Shown: in pieces, positions 1 through 13,203 of the stretch
Layout: each line of letters begins with the position of its first letter
How positions within the stretch are numbered: position 1 is the first letter of the stretch
Source: Elysia chlorotica
Taxonomy: Eukaryota > Mollusca > Gastropoda > Plakobranchidae
DNA: 64,000 nucleotides
NCBI GenBank assembly: GCA_003991915.1
Contig: RQTK01000142.1
Span: forward strand, 375,383-439,382
Direction of reading: 5' to 3'
Position numbers and translations under genes: made by a program
The notes under the pieces: generated by a model
Databases searched by the model: none
The model's input: only the letters and a program-made list of their open reading frames with translations
Told to the model about the DNA's origin: nothing

Positions 1-743
1 CCCCACCCGCCTTTCATTTGCTTCCATAACACGCGTGGCACCCCGAGTGGTATGAAAGCCGAAGAGGTTAAAAAGCATAAATAGAAAAAGCAAGAGATCT
101 AGAAATATGTGAGATTGAAAAACTGTCCTGGCACTGGGAAGCGATTAAATTGCGAGAAGGCCAGCGAGTAGCTTAAGCTTTCTTCCCAGCACAAGCATAG
201 AGCAATGGAAATTAGCTCCGGAAAATTTAGCTATTAGAGACCGATCAAAGCAATCTATCGCGCGGCGCTGCCGGCCCGCAGGCGTTTAATAAAGATGAGC
301 GCGGCAAACACGACAGGCCCATGGCCGCGAGATTGGCAAGGCCTACCAAAATGGCGCCCGGATAGGCCGGGGTCCAATTCTAGCGGGCACTGATTGATTT
401 CTGCGCTTTGAAACAGCAGACACCAAATAATGGCCTGCGCCCTGCGCTCCGACTAATTTGTCTGTCATCATCCGGGCAGGGATACCGCCCCCCCGCCCTG
501 CCCAGAGATAGGCGGGAAAACAGATAAATTCTGCATCAAGAGGTTTCCATCTCTCTCCAGCTATCTTACTCATTCGATAACCCCCTCCCTAGTCGAATAA
601 TGGTAAAAAACAAAATAAAACAAAAAAGAACACATCATCTCTATTTTGACCATCCTCAATAATTCTCATCTTTTTGTGGGGTTCCACAATTATATAACGT
701 TTGCAATTACCAGATCATCAGAATGTTTTACATGTACTATCAA
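1..743. promoter_or_regulatory. Intergenic; GC-rich island at 240-560, possible regulatory element
   Basis: No coding sequence is supported here. A GC-rich block (about 240-560) stands out from AT-rich surroundings and contains TGATTGAT (391-398), which matches the known PBX/Hox bipartite site. The reading frames through the block show no recognisable domain. A regulatory role is inferred from composition and one motif only. The rest of the stretch is unremarkable AT-rich DNA. Confidence 0.25.
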
Positions 744-1278
744 TAGACCCAGTCCAATTTCATTTTGTTTATAAAATTTATTAAAATCTATTAATAGTAA
801 GACGCTATTGAAACTCTTTATTCTTGAACTTCTTAACAGTCTAGTTTCCAGCAAATCATTCATCACAAAAGATGAAGAATATTTAAACCTGAAAAAATGT
901 GAACTTCATAATCATCTCTTAGAGAACCCATGATTCATATTTTTTATATAATATATTCCTCTTTGGTTTCACCCGCCTGATGGCTTTTGCTTTGCTTTGC
1001 CTTTTTTCTGAGTCAATATAAAGGGATAGAAGAATAACCAAGCCAAAGGGGGGAAAACAGTAAGCTTTTATACTTGTATAAAAAATATGAATCATGGTTC
1101 TCTAAGAGATGATTATGAAGTTCACGCTTTTTCCAGTTTAAATATTCTTCATCTTTTGTGATGAATGGTTTGCTGGAAACTAGACTGTTAAGAAGTTAAA
1201 AAATAAATTTCCATTGTATAATACTATTAATAGATTTTCATGGAATTTTATAAACAAAATGAAATTGGACTGGGTCTA
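744..1278. repeat. Long inverted repeat (about 205-bp arms, about 125-bp spacer)
   Basis: The left arm (744-950) is the reverse complement of the right arm (1075-1278), at roughly 90 percent identity by eye with a few small indels. The outer ends are TAGACCCAGTCC and its complement GGACTGGGTCTA. The spacer at 951-1074 is partly complementary too (CTCTTTGG against CCAAAGGG). Transcription across it would give a stable hairpin of about 200 bp. It could be a foldback or MITE-like element or a local inverted duplication. No coding sequence is seen in the arms. Confidence 0.9.
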
Positions 1279-1435
1279 ACTGTAGTCGAAAATTGTTGAG
1301 TGTATCTAAACAAATACTTGGCATGTGTATCAAAACATTATTGATATTTGTGTGTGATGCAGTCCATTAAACGTCACGATTATTATTATGTATGTACCTG
1401 CTAGGCAGCTTAGATCTTCGCTGATAAAACCATCC

Positions 1436-1778
1436 TTGTTGTACCAAATAGAAATTATAAATCAACAGTCAGCGATCCTTTTATCATCTCAGTCCCAAAG
1501 TATGGAACAACCATCCCAAAAACATTAGGGAAGCCTTGGAAATTTTCAAACGCATGCTAAAGTTCTACCTTTTTGACGATTGAAATTGAACCGGTGAATG
1601 TTGTAAATACCTATAATGATTCCTTGTGGCTTTTGAATGTAATATTGTATTGTGTCAACATTATTTGATTCTTCTTCTTTTGTACATGTGATAATAACAA
1701 TTGTTAAGCGCATTGAGCATGATTGTTCATGGAAGTGCGCTATATAAATGCAATATATTATTATTATTATTATTATTA

Positions 1779-1830
<52 letters not shown>

Positions 1831-1841
1831 ATTATTATTAC
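1436..1841 (+). mobile_element. 3' end of a CR1/L2-like LINE (ORF2 C-terminus, 3' UTR, ATT tail)
   Basis: Translation of 1461-1583 gives a tail containing QRSF, PKVWNN, IREALEIFKR and KFYLFDD before a TGA stop at 1581-1583. This matches the conserved end of CR1/L2-group ORF2 proteins (RSF...P-WN-LP--IR...FK--LK-YLF). Just upstream, LLVPNRNYKST lies in another frame, so a frameshift is present. The 3' UTR holds a GCGC...GCGCTATATAAATG motif typical of LINE or SINE tails and runs straight into an (ATT)n array (1756-1841), probably the element's own tail. It is strongly 5'-truncated and dead. Confidence 0.8.
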
Positions 1842-3599
1842 TCAACAATTTTCGACTACAGTTGGATTTTTTTTTAAAGATTTAGAATACAAGAATAATA
1901 AACAAGTTTTATTTGATAATCGAACAGGAGACACGTGAACATCTGAAATAAGTGATTGCTGAATTCATCGCCATCTCAAGAAAAGAAAAATAAAACGTGG
2001 ATCGCCATAGGAGTGTATCCAAGCCGAGTGTAGCTCTGCCCAAGCCCTACATGATAAATGTTCTGAACGATCAGCTCTCCAGAAACGTCCTCCCTCCACC
2101 GTTTAGAGCTGCGGCTTATTTGGGCGTCCTGATTTGCAAGGCGTCGCAGGGGTCCAATTTGGGAGCGGCGTGTCTGTCGGGGGCCGGTCGGAGCGCCGTG
2201 TCGGGGGTGAGCCTAATGGTTTTACAGGCATCGATCTCGCCAATAATTGATCCCTGGAAGATTCAAGTTTGCATCCTAATATTCCGCGATGGCCAATTGA
2301 GATGGCATCGGAAGTTTTCTCAGCCAAACGGTACCACTGGAGACTGATGGCAAACTAGGCAAAATTAGATCTGGTCTCTGATCTCTTTGTGTTGGAGTGG
2401 AGAGAGTCGTTTATATTGATAGGGTACAATTTTGCGTTTGTTGAGGTATGATACAATTGCGTCTATTTATGTATGAAAACACATGAAAACATTCGGAATG
2501 CAAATAATAACACCCCGGTAATCCTTTTTTATATATCCCGTGGAGATTAAGAACGTATTATAATAAAGGATATCGATCTGATTGAAATAAATTTTAAACT
2601 GGAGTAGGAGGACAATAAATAAACAGTGAGAATGATATTGTCAGTAAAATTGGTAACAGTAGTTCGAAGTAAGTACGAAGAAGAAGAAAGTAAAGAATGG
2701 TTATAAAGAAAGATATATTTAGTCGGAAAAATAGAAAGAGATATAATATAAAATACATTAAAATGTGTAAATATGTATGATACTTTTACAGTTATAAAGA
2801 TGAACGAATTGCCAGATAGAGGAACGTTTTAATAGACGTGGTATTTTAGCACACATATATAATATGTTGTAGAAAATAGGCAACCCGGATGGATAATAAT
2901 ATATTGTACTTAAAAAGAACATGATAGTTTTATTGATATAATCAATACGTGTATACACATAGAATTATGTGGCATTGGATTCAAATCAACACAATGGACA
3001 ACAATTAAAAAATATATTAAAAAGTATATCGTTACAAGAGAAAATGACCAATTACGGTAAACTGTTAAAAAATATAAAACTATCAACATGCCTTAAACAA
3101 AGAGCGTAAAACAAACATAGAGGAACAAAGGACAGTCGATTTCGTTGTGTTAGATTAAAAAGTCTGTCTCAATACAGAACCGAAACCCATTTTATTGCTA
3201 TGTATTAGAAATTCTTAAGAGAAATCTTGGTTTGAATGCACTCTTAAAATCAAATGCTGCCACAATGGTCAGAGACACTGATGAGAAAAACTGCATTGGG
3301 AGGGCGACTGGGCGCATGAAGACAGCGACTCGGTCATCTTCCTAGTCAGAAGATTTTACACAGACACAAAGCAGTAGACTAGTCAATGCAAATGGCGACC
3401 GTGCTCGCTCATTTTACTTCCAAATGATTCACAAAGTGGTCCTGAGGGAACCGCACAGTCAGAGTGTGGGCGCTCGTCGTGTCAACCATACGTGCGATAA
3501 CATTCTTTCATCTGGGGAACTCATTTTACAAAAATTAATATGAGGCCAGTTTATTTATTTCCAATAGCTTGAATATCGTTAAGCTTTTGATCTATGAAA
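1842..3599. promoter_or_regulatory. Intergenic; GC-rich island at about 2090-2330
   Basis: Most of this stretch is AT-rich and featureless. The block at 2090-2330 is much richer in GC and includes ATCGATC and CCAATAATTGATCC. Overlapping open frames exist on both strands (about 116 and 74 residues), but neither shows a domain, signal peptide or plausible splice context. This fits GC-rich non-coding sequence better than a gene. A regulatory role is a guess. Confidence 0.2.
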
Positions 3600-4230
3600 T
3601 CTTTACATGAAATAGTGAAAAAAGAATATTGGTCATTGCGTCGTCCGATTCGGGGTTGGCGTGCCATATGTTTACATGTCAAACGATCTTGCGACAGTCT
3701 GTAGTTCTCATGTAGCTGGGTTCCTGTCCAGTCTTTTATGTCGTCGCACCACTACCTGTTGCCTTTTTCCTCTTCTTCCCTCCATTCTGACTGTTAGTAT
3801 TATTTTGAGCGAGGCTGTCATGCTTTGCTATGTGGCCAAAATAAGACATTATTTTTATGAGCGAGTTCCGTAAATCGTTGGGTAAGTGACCGCTGTCATA
3901 AATGTCATTATACAATTCTAATACCTTGTCTATTCTGAACAAGTTTAGGGATTTTGTCATCTCCGTGTAAGACCGCCCGTGCCCGGTGCTTTATTGTTTT
4001 TTGCTAATCTTATTGCTTTTTTAACACATTCTTTAAGATCCGTGGTCCCTCCAGATTGAATGGCATCGGTTTTGTTAGTCTTTGATCCTCAAACAGTTCG
4101 GCCGGATATTCCTTCCACCTTATCTTCCTTTCCTGGATAGAATATACTGGCTACATATCCTGGACCATAGATCACCCGCGAACTCTCTCCATTGCCGCTA
4201 CTCTGCTCAGTATTGTCTTTTTGATCCCCA
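3600..4230 (-). mobile_element. Internally deleted LINE ORF2 relic
   Basis: On the minus strand, 4150-4080 gives RWKEYPAELFEDQRL and then ECVKKAIRLAKNNKAPG, the conserved segment that precedes the reverse transcriptase in LINE ORF2 (K-NNKAPG-DG). Next comes LYNDIYDSGHLPNDLRNS (about 3930-3870). Directly after this, in the same frame, is SYFGHIAKHDSLA (to about 3800) and then, after a frameshift, WCDDIKDWTG; these belong to the C-terminal end of such proteins. The catalytic core with the YADD motif is therefore missing. Several frameshifts and stops confirm it is dead. Confidence 0.75.
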
Positions 4231-4692
4231 AGAGTATCCAGAAACCACTAAGAAATACTTAAGCCATACCACATTTCTCATACATATTACCTGGATCTAG
4301 CATATGTCTTTGAAATGATTCTGTTTATTTCTCTAAATTTCAGCACATTTAATATATTATTATTTAAAAACACAGTTGAATGCTTACTTCAAGAGGCTTA
4401 GCAATTTAACTTATAAAAAAATCGTTGTAAGCTAATGAAACAACACTATGACTAAATTTCATAACTTCACAAGTTAATACTGTTCTTTCATTTCTTTAAT
4501 ACCCCGCATTAAAATAGAGAACAGCATTGGTCTTCAGTAATTCCCAATAGCCAAGAAGTGATAGATTTTATTGACGTGAACATGTGTGCAGAAAAATCAC
4601 GAAAACTTTTTAGTGTAAGAAAAACCAGTTGAAGTAAAATTAAAAAAAAAAAATCTTTATACGTTTTGTGCTAATATATACATTTTTGGGGA
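4231..4692. other. Intergenic AT-rich stretch
   Basis: No gene, RNA gene or recognisable repeat is seen. The sequence is AT-rich with short homopolymers, including an A-run near 4640. Confidence 0.6.
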
Positions 4693-4788
4693 GTAAGTAC
4701 AGCGTCGTGGTAGCTTACGACACGTCATAACAATACAAGAATAAGAAGGCTTCCGAAGGGTCGTAGACTACCGCGACGTTGTACCTAC
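4693..4788. mobile_element. Short palindromic element, copy 1 (MITE-like)
   Basis: Arms 4693-4721 and 4760-4788 are inverted repeats (24 of 29 positions match). The centre contains TAACAATACAAGAATAAGAA followed by GGCTT. The same centre and arm core (GTAGCTTACG) occur in the element at 26562-26667, so this is a dispersed family and not a chance hairpin. There is no coding capacity. It may be a non-autonomous DNA element or a structured-RNA-derived repeat. Confidence 0.7.
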
Positions 4789-7700
4789 GTCTCAAAGAGT
4801 AGCAAAATAGCCGTGCTTAATTATTTCACAATTACGAACGAGCTTCAACTGCAAAATCAACTCTGAAGAATAATGCAAAACTGTCTATTTTCTAGCCTTA
4901 GTTCTTTTTGTTGGGGGTACTCCAACCCACAGTTTCCGATGTGATTTGGCGCTTATTCAAACCAATAATTGTCGTGCGAGTGCTCCCGAACATAGCCTTG
5001 CGTGAAATAACTAAATGTACATGTATGTGTTGCAACAGGTCGATCCAGCCATATGCAGACCAATTCGACTGTGCGAGAGCGACCGGTGACGGGGCAAGTC
5101 CGCATATGTCCGAGTTTACTCACGCTAAGTGCGGCCTTAATAAGCTTTCACTGCGCATGTCAGGAGGCAATGAGTCGCTCCATTGGCCACGGTGAGGGAG
5201 CCCGCTGAAGAGGATGCCTCGTGCCGTACTGCGTTACTCCCCCTACCGCTTACTCAGCCCATCAGGATAATGGGTGTCAGGGAGGTGACGTCACTGCCAT
5301 GCGCACTCCGAGTGAGGAAATATGAAGTTTTGTGGCTTGAAGACAGGCGATGTTGAATAATGCCAGATGACAGCTAAGTTTGAACCATGCCGTACATCCA
5401 GGGATGCAAATATTTTCTGTTGTTAAGGTACACAAGTTAGTGGCATACGCTTTCGATATAGGTGCATGTGTATTCCAGTAGACCATCATTGCCTTTACCT
5501 TCGACACTAATGTTTATTTTATAAGAAACAAAACAAACATTCAGGGGTAGTTTTGATTAATGTCCGATTTCATCTCCTACAGGGAAGCGCAACTCAGGCA
5601 AAACTGGGTTAACATCAAAGATAACTTTTAAAGAAATACGGTCAATTTTAGTTTCAAATAGTGATTAAAGAAATTGCAAAAAGGAATAGGTGGAGCAAAA
5701 AGGGAGGGGGATGATGGGGTGGGAAAGGGGGGGGGGGTAGAAGAGGAATAGGAGGAGAAATGCGGAGGAGAAAGATGAGAAAAGAAAATAGATGATAACT
5801 CTGAGTAGTAACTTGATTAGGAAAGTTAGTTGTGGATTTACAACACAGATATGTACATACGCCCGACAAGTCCAATCTAGAAGTTTGGTTCTGGTATTTT
5901 TTTTTCGTCATTTCTATACTGATGTGATGCTTTGACGTTCATGACTGATTATATATATACATATACAGTATATTATTTTATTATGCCCGTAAGTATTTAC
6001 GTTGTGATCTTAACAATATTATAGCCTCCCCACCAAAACAAAGGGCGCGTGACTCCTGAAATTCCGATTTTAGGACCGTATCGTTAAAAAAAAAAGTAGG
6101 AATCATAACAGTACTTCTTTTGGAGAAAAAAAAAACGGTCACAGATGGAGAGATACAATGTAAATTCAAAATGATCTAGAGAGAGGAAAATTAACTGTAA
6201 ACATGCCTAACCTATCTAAACAAAATAAGAGATGATACGAGAGACAAAAATAGCCAAAATATCCAAACAGATTAAATCAAGATAGGTCTAGATCTAGAGA
6301 GACAGCTAGCAACGGGTTGCCTAGAAATAAGCTAGATCGCTCAGTAGAATCAGGCCTAGAACAAGATCAACAGAATCTTCTTGGAAATAACCATCTTGCA
6401 GTAGAATCAAGCACCCATGCACACACATAATTACCACTGCGAAATTAGTGGGCTCTCTACTAGTCTAAATGAACAAACAAAAGAAAACAAAAAAGAAAAA
6501 AAAAGAAAAGGAAAACAAAAAGAAGTCAACAAACCAATGAACCAACCAATTAAAACAAACAAACAAAGCAAAACGCATGAAAAACAACACCATCATGATC
6601 ACAACGACGACAATTAATCTTCTTATTACTTTGGAGCTGCTTTGTCTTTGTGCATGTATTAGCGACAGCGCTCTCTGTCCTCCAAAGCTTCCTCTTTCTC
6701 TAACACTAGTTTCACTACGAGGGTGACTGTTCTATGAGTAAGAGAAAGGAAACTGTTCTGATTAAATTACCACCCATCTTACAACCCACTTCCGAAGCTA
6801 TGAGCGATGTTTTATAAAACACATAAATATATGTGTTTGCGTTTCAAGAATATCAAGATGCTTGTACCCTTTGAGATACAGCATGCGAGGCATGGAAATA
6901 CGCCTCTTAATTTCAGTGTGAAGATTTCAGCCATAAACGAGCAGGTTATCTTTATGGCATATTGAGAGACGCAAGTCTTTTTTATATTCAAAGTGTTTTA
7001 TCATTCAGAATGTGTGGGGTCTGTGGACAAAATAAATGCGATGATTGATTCACGATATTCTAATTTGTTTATCTTAATTTTATGGTCAAAGCCCTTACTT
7101 GTCTATAAAGGCCCGTTTTATTTGTGCATGTAAAATGAAACATTTGGCACATTAGCTTTGCTAGGAATTACAGTTAATATTTATTTACAGGGAGCGATAG
7201 TTTGTCCTTTTAATTCGACTTGTACTCTTGCTTTATTAATATTGAAAGATACGGGACCTGCGACATGCAACTTTTATAATTTTAAGCAGTAAGGGTGGTC
7301 CCTGCACTTTGTTTTTCTTCTGGGTTAAAAGTCGGGGCTTTAAAACATAAAATTATCTGCTTGTTATAATAAGAGAGAACTATTAAACCGCAATCATCAA
7401 CATTCCCGAGTGATGATGAAGTCGATTCAACTCACCCAAACTATGATAAGATAAGGTTGTTCCCTCAAATGAAACATAATTATATGGACGATTTTTTCCG
7501 TAAAATGCGTCGCTGAAAATAGAATGGAGATCATCAAATGATATTACATATTATCTTTTAGTTATGACGACAAAAATTTGCCATGAAGCGTAAAGGAATT
7601 TGAAAAATGATGCTTGTAATCACTTTGTAACGTCTTGATCTATTTATAAAAATATCCACTTGCTTGAAAGTTTGAAATATTGAAATAAAAACATCAGAAT

Positions 7701-8735
7701 TCCCAAGGAGACATATTTGCGAATCAGAAGTAAAGAATTCTCTTGCCATAAATTAATGTATACGTAATATTTGTCGTCGTGCACGTTGAGATACAATGGG
7801 GTTTCTGTGTAATTGGGTTATCTTTTGAAAAATGTTTTTCGATTATTTTTTTTAGCAAAATTATGAAAATACGATAATTAAAAAACACTGACGGTTTTTT
7901 CTCTAAACTTTTGAAGACCACTAGCATTCTTGGTGTAAGTCTTCATTTTTAGGGGATACTCATGAACACCTCAGATACGTGCCCCTCGTATCCACGTATC
8001 ATAATTTACGGCTGTGTGCCCACTAAAAGCAAGCCTGTGCGAGCTATTAACGAAACCTTTATACACTTCAGACGTAAAAAAGCAAGAAAAAAATCAAAGA
8101 AGCTGTAGGATTGGGCAATAATATACTTCTCTATTTATTAAGATCATCAACACAACGTTAACATTTTGACATAAGCGACAAAACAGTGGCACCTTATCTT
8201 TATTACTGAGGCGCGTTATCAAAGCGCTAGCGGCGGTCCTCATCGCCTCACGTACAAACTGGTCTATTTTTGGCGTTTGTTCACGCGAGCTGTATGGGTG
8301 GCCACACTAGCAACAAGTGTTTTATACATTAAACATCGGATCAAGCGGCCAGGGGGGCGATTCGACTGTGATCCTGAGAGGAAAACTCCACGAACAATCT
8401 AAAATGCTGCTTACCTGAGCTTGAGTATTCAGGGTTATGGAAAAACATGATCTCGACAAGCGAGCTTTCAATGAGCTGTTATTTTGCTCACCGTGTTACC
8501 TGCTCCATGTACACAAGCGTTGCCTATAAAAAATAAACTTTGTGGTTATTGGTACATGTACCATGTTGACACGGGCATGCAGGTTTACGATGTGAGAGTT
8601 AAAGGTTGATTTTGTTATGGAAGAGCTTTCTTTGCTCCCTGTCCATAGATGTGTAGGTTTTTATTCCAATGCTTTATGTATTTAAAGCAGACATTGTTTC
8701 TAGCTCATGTTGTTTGTTTTATGATTTTGCACGCA
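4789..8735. promoter_or_regulatory. Long intergenic stretch with GC-rich islands at 5030-5300 and 8205-8400
   Basis: No coding sequence is supported. The 5030-5300 block is GC-rich and includes a perfect cAMP-response palindrome TGACGTCA (5286-5293). The 8205-8300 block contains CTATTTTTGG, close to MEF2/CArG sites. Between them are a G-rich run near 5731-5741, A-rich low-complexity sequence at 6470-6560 and plain AT-rich DNA. Regulatory function is inferred from composition and short motifs only. Confidence 0.25.

Positions 8736-8814
<79 letters not shown>
8736..8814 (+). repeat. (ATG)n microsatellite
   Basis: About 26 nearly perfect ATG units. The Met- or His-rich frames through it are artefacts of the repeat. 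Confidence 0.98.
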
Positions 8815-8815
<1 letters not shown>

Positions 8816-11692
8816 GATGATAATTATTAATGCCGATGCCAATGATGATAATGATGAACAGTGTTGATGATAACAATGGACACATTTTTTTTGCTATTGT
8901 ATATGATGAGCATGTTGAAGAAGGTGTGGACAAGACTATAGATTAGTCAGCTTCTGTTTCTCTTGCCGTCTCTGCTGCTGTTGTTCCTCATTGTCTTAAT
9001 TCCCCCCATTTGCTTCGACTGAAGGTGTTATCGATTTTTTTAACGAAACTGATATTTAACTTCCTAAATTTAAAAAAAAAGCAGCAGCACCACCACTTAC
9101 AGCAACAGCAACAAAAACCACAATAAACATTTTTTTGGTGTTATCTCAAGTGACAAGAGAGAGTAAAGCATGTTGTGTATAACATAGCAAGTGAACGTAC
9201 AGAAGCGTATTAAACATAATAATATTATGAATGCAGATAATCTACCTTACACAAGACAAAGACCCTGGCGGTGCATTGCATTCTTATTTCTTTCTTCATT
9301 GGGTTATTGGAAGAAGTTTTCTCCCCTGACTTCCTCTACCGTGGGAGGAACTCGTATCGCGGAACCCACGACCAGCTTCGCCGCTACGCGTATCCTCGGA
9401 TAGGGAGATAACTCCCCTGTAATCGTGCAATTATCACTCCTCAAGATGTTCCGTTATTGCTAGTTAAGTTGGCCCAAGTTTTATGGCCTCTTAAGGTTTT
9501 TGCAGGTGGGGTGCCGGCGTGGAGTAGGAACATACTACGATTTTTTCCCTTCCTCTTTTTTTCATTGATATGCGTTATGAGTGTGATCACCCCCTTGGGC
9601 ATAGTCCCAAAATATACCTCACGAGATTTCGCCGCACTCTAAATTAAAACGCTGCCATTAATTTTCATCGTTGCCTTGAAAGCGTTCCTTCAAGAGCTAA
9701 GTATAGTTTTTTGAGATAACAATAACACGAGTCCTTAAAAACTAAGCGTTACGGCTTAATGGATGGCAAAATTAAATTTCGACGTTCTTGTAGAATAGAG
9801 ACTGGTGTGATCCGTCAACTGGGAAACAGATGGAGCAACCGGTACAGGGAGGAGGCGCCCGCTCCTCTGGACCTTCTTCTTTCTTTACGAATATTCATAT
9901 CTCTAATAACGATGGTGCTCTTTTTTTTATCCATTCTCCTAGCTTTTGAAACTTTTCTTACCAATTTGGTCGTTTTATATAAAGCTATAATGTATGAATT
10001 TGCTACCATTTTCTCGATAGACTGCCTTGAGATATTCTAATTTTTAGCACCTTTAAATTAAAAAAAAAAGTTATACTTGAATCAAGCTGTAAGTACTTCG
10101 AGTATATGAAATGTAGTTTGAGAATGTGAGAATAAAGTATAGAAGGCTATACATGTATCAGCTGTCAATATACGATAGTCCGCCCCGCGAGTCTTTGGAA
10201 AAGTGACGTGTGCATTTCTCAAATGAAAAAGTCATAGTTTGATTGAAGCGAAGTTACAAAAATATGCAACGTATTGTGGGCAATTTAATTATGCACAATA
10301 GGCAAGAAAGAGCTCCTTTTTAAGCTCTCCAAATTGCGATACGAACCATAACAAAAATAGTGGCAAGCATGAGTATTGCTGTCATTTGGGATAATTTATC
10401 TTAACTGAAATGATCGCCAGACATGCTAAATTTAATTGAATAATGTTGTCTATCTCGAGTGTAAAAGGGTTAACCCAGTTACCACGTAGACTTGGTGTAT
10501 CTGCTGAACAGATGTAACTTTTCGGATAGCTTCAATTTTGTTAGATGAGAACAGAAATTATATCTTTTTACATTGAAAACCGTTGCCAAAAAGACGTATA
10601 TTTCTTGTGTAATCACATTTCTCAGTCTCTGCATATAAAGACGTTCTACATAAGAAACTTGTTAAGCAAAATTTTAAAATTCCAAGACGGATGTGTTTAT
10701 ATGTGTAAGCTTAAAGCGAGAGGGCATATTATATAGGAGATAATTAGCATGGGAAGAGTGCAGTAAAAAAAAAGTTTCGATTATTCATCTTTGAATCTGT
10801 GCATTTCATCCCACGGGCAATAGATCTAAATACTTTCTTCACATGAGAAGTGCAATTTCAGAAGCACTTGAGACAAGAGGCTGCTGTTTGGACAAATTGC
10901 AAGCCTAGTTAGGTTCTAAATACAATCAGTTAGCTCAATATGAAGCCTCGAATCTAAACTGTTACACTAGTTCCCGTGTAGTTAGGCAGATATACCCGTA
11001 CGCTCTTCAAAACTCTTTCAGTCGAGTGCTTTTCTTTATGAAGCACTAATTTGTTGTCAAGTGTGTTTCTATCGTCACACCATTAACCCTCGTTTCACGG
11101 CTGTTTTAGCTTGAACGTTTTAAAACACAAATTAATATATCTTGTTACCCGCAGCTCAAAACGAAAGTTATGACCTGCTCTAATGGACTTCAGCAAACTC
11201 CTTTAAAAATTTGGCTAACACACACTCAGCATCTAACGAATAATTACGCAAATAATAAACGAACGGAGACATAGTCATGGAACTTGGCGAAGCTATTAAG
11301 CCAGCGATAATTATTCATATCTTAAAGACAGTTAAAAGCTTCTTATGTCTCAATTTCAGCCTGGTGTAAAATCTTGAAATTGTAATTACGCAGCCACTCC
11401 GGAAATCAGTATAATGTGTTGGGACAGGATTGTGAAAGAACCTTAAAATCTTTGAAGACTTATGATGATGGATATAACTTTTCGACTTCATCTCTGAAGT
11501 ATGAAAAGGAATATCTTGACTTGAAAGCCAACTGTTTTCGAGAGTAAAAAAATCGCAAGGAAAGATCGCTTGTTCTGACCTTTTTTTTTGCTTCCAGTGT
11601 TATCAATTATATGTGAGTATTACACCTGGGTTTGAATTAATTCTTAAACGTCAAACACACGCACACGCAGACACACACACACACTCTTTCTT
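8815..11692. other. Intergenic stretch
   Basis: No gene is recognised. A moderately GC-rich patch at about 9310-9420 ends in the palindrome-like GGGAGATAACTCCC. A related GGGAGATAACTTAT also occurs near 16794. The remainder is AT-rich with no visible structure. Confidence 0.5.
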
Positions 11693-11790
11693 TCATCTCT
11701 CTCTTTCACTCTCTCTCTCTCTCTCTCTCTCTTCATCTCACTCCCCTCCCTCTATCACTCCTCTCTCTCTCTCTTCTCGCTCCTTTCCTT
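11655..11790 (+). repeat. CA-rich then (CT)n microsatellite
   Basis: ACACACAC-type sequence (about 11655-11685) passes into CT dinucleotide repeats with interruptions. Ser/Leu-rich frames here are not genes. Confidence 0.9.
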
Positions 11791-12752
11791 TCTCATTGTC
11801 TGTATCAGCGTTGTTCACTGGTACATGTTTGCCTTTCTTAACTCCAAATCTGATTGTGTCGAGCCTATTAAGCTAAATTGGCATCGATTTTATCCGAAAA
11901 GAAAAGACAATAAACAACAATAATTACTCAAAGCAATTACATATAGACAAACAACTCCATTTATGTTTTAAACGATAATTAGAGTGTATGTTTCTTGTTT
12001 AGTTTTAAAGTGCCGTGTAATTATTTCCACAATAAATTAACGCGGACACTATTTTTGTCACGATAAACCCAAAGAGCGTCTTGCATGGAAACGTTTTATT
12101 TGTCTTGTTAGAGATTTGGGCGAGGAAATTAGTTGATCTTCTAGACGAAAATAGCGACAGCTACCAAATGTGAACAAGAAAAGTAAGCAATAGCTGGATT
12201 TGCTATTAAAAGATGTAATACATGAAAGGTAAACGAGACATAAATTAGTCGAAGTAAATGAAACGAAAGGTAATGTAGCTGAAGAGAAGAAAACTTTAAA
12301 ATATGTAAATGTCTTGTTAAGAAAATGGAGCCTACAGAGACTGAAGAGGGGCAGCAATTGACTTAAGAGGGTCTCTGACCCGTAGTATTTGTCTGCTGTG
12401 AAACAGTTCCCAGAGTGCAGGAATTCTGGCACTTGAAGAAGAAAGATATTATATTGGCTCTCGCGGTGTTCTTTTTGAAGCATTCACGGTGAAGAGAGGG
12501 CTTGAACAACATCCATGTGTAGAGCAATTTGCCTTCCATTTGGTGCTGGATGATTAATTGAGTAGAGAAATGGAAGAGGATAGTTTCGCCTAAAACATGG
12601 TAATAATACGGTTGACATGAGAAGACGGGATTTTGTATGGGGGACCCTTGAGATAACCGTTCGTGGCAGACTGGGCCTATTATAAATGTAACAGTTTAAA
12701 TCTGATTCTGAATTCAATGTCAAGTTCTAAAATGATAAATAAAATAGTGCTG
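11791..12752. other. Intergenic stretch with an unsupported open frame
   Basis: A 141-codon open frame exists on the minus strand (12058-12483). It has no recognisable domain, signal peptide or homologous motif and its composition is that of the surrounding DNA, so it is not annotated as a gene. Nothing else stands out. Confidence 0.4.
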
Positions 12753-12946
<194 letters not shown>

Positions 12947-13162
12947 TGTCTGTCTGTGTCTATCTGTCTATGTCTGGCTGTCTGTATGTATGTCAATGTC
13001 TGACTGTCTATGTCTGACTATCTGTGCCTGTTTCATGTCTGTCTGTGTCTGTCTGTCTATGTCTGACTGTCTGACTGTCTGCCTGTCTGACTGTCTATGT
13101 CTGACTATCTGTGCCTGTTTCATGTCTGTCTGTGTCTGTCTGTCTATGTCTGACTGTCTGAC

Positions 13163-13203
<41 letters not shown>
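12947..13203 (+). repeat. TGTC-rich array with a higher-order duplication
   Basis: TGTC/TGTCTA units follow directly on the GTA array. A longer unit containing CTATCTGTGCCTGTTTCATG occurs twice (near 13018 and 13108, about 90 bp apart), so the array has a higher-order period. It ends in pure TGTC repeats. Confidence 0.9.

Noticed and set aside
1997-2347. 116-codon frame over a GC-rich block
   Set aside because: Frames are open on both strands as expected from GC-rich DNA and no domain is seen; a non-coding element is more likely.
12058-12483. 141-codon frame on the minus strand
   Set aside because: No domain, signal peptide or known motif; not distinguishable from chance.
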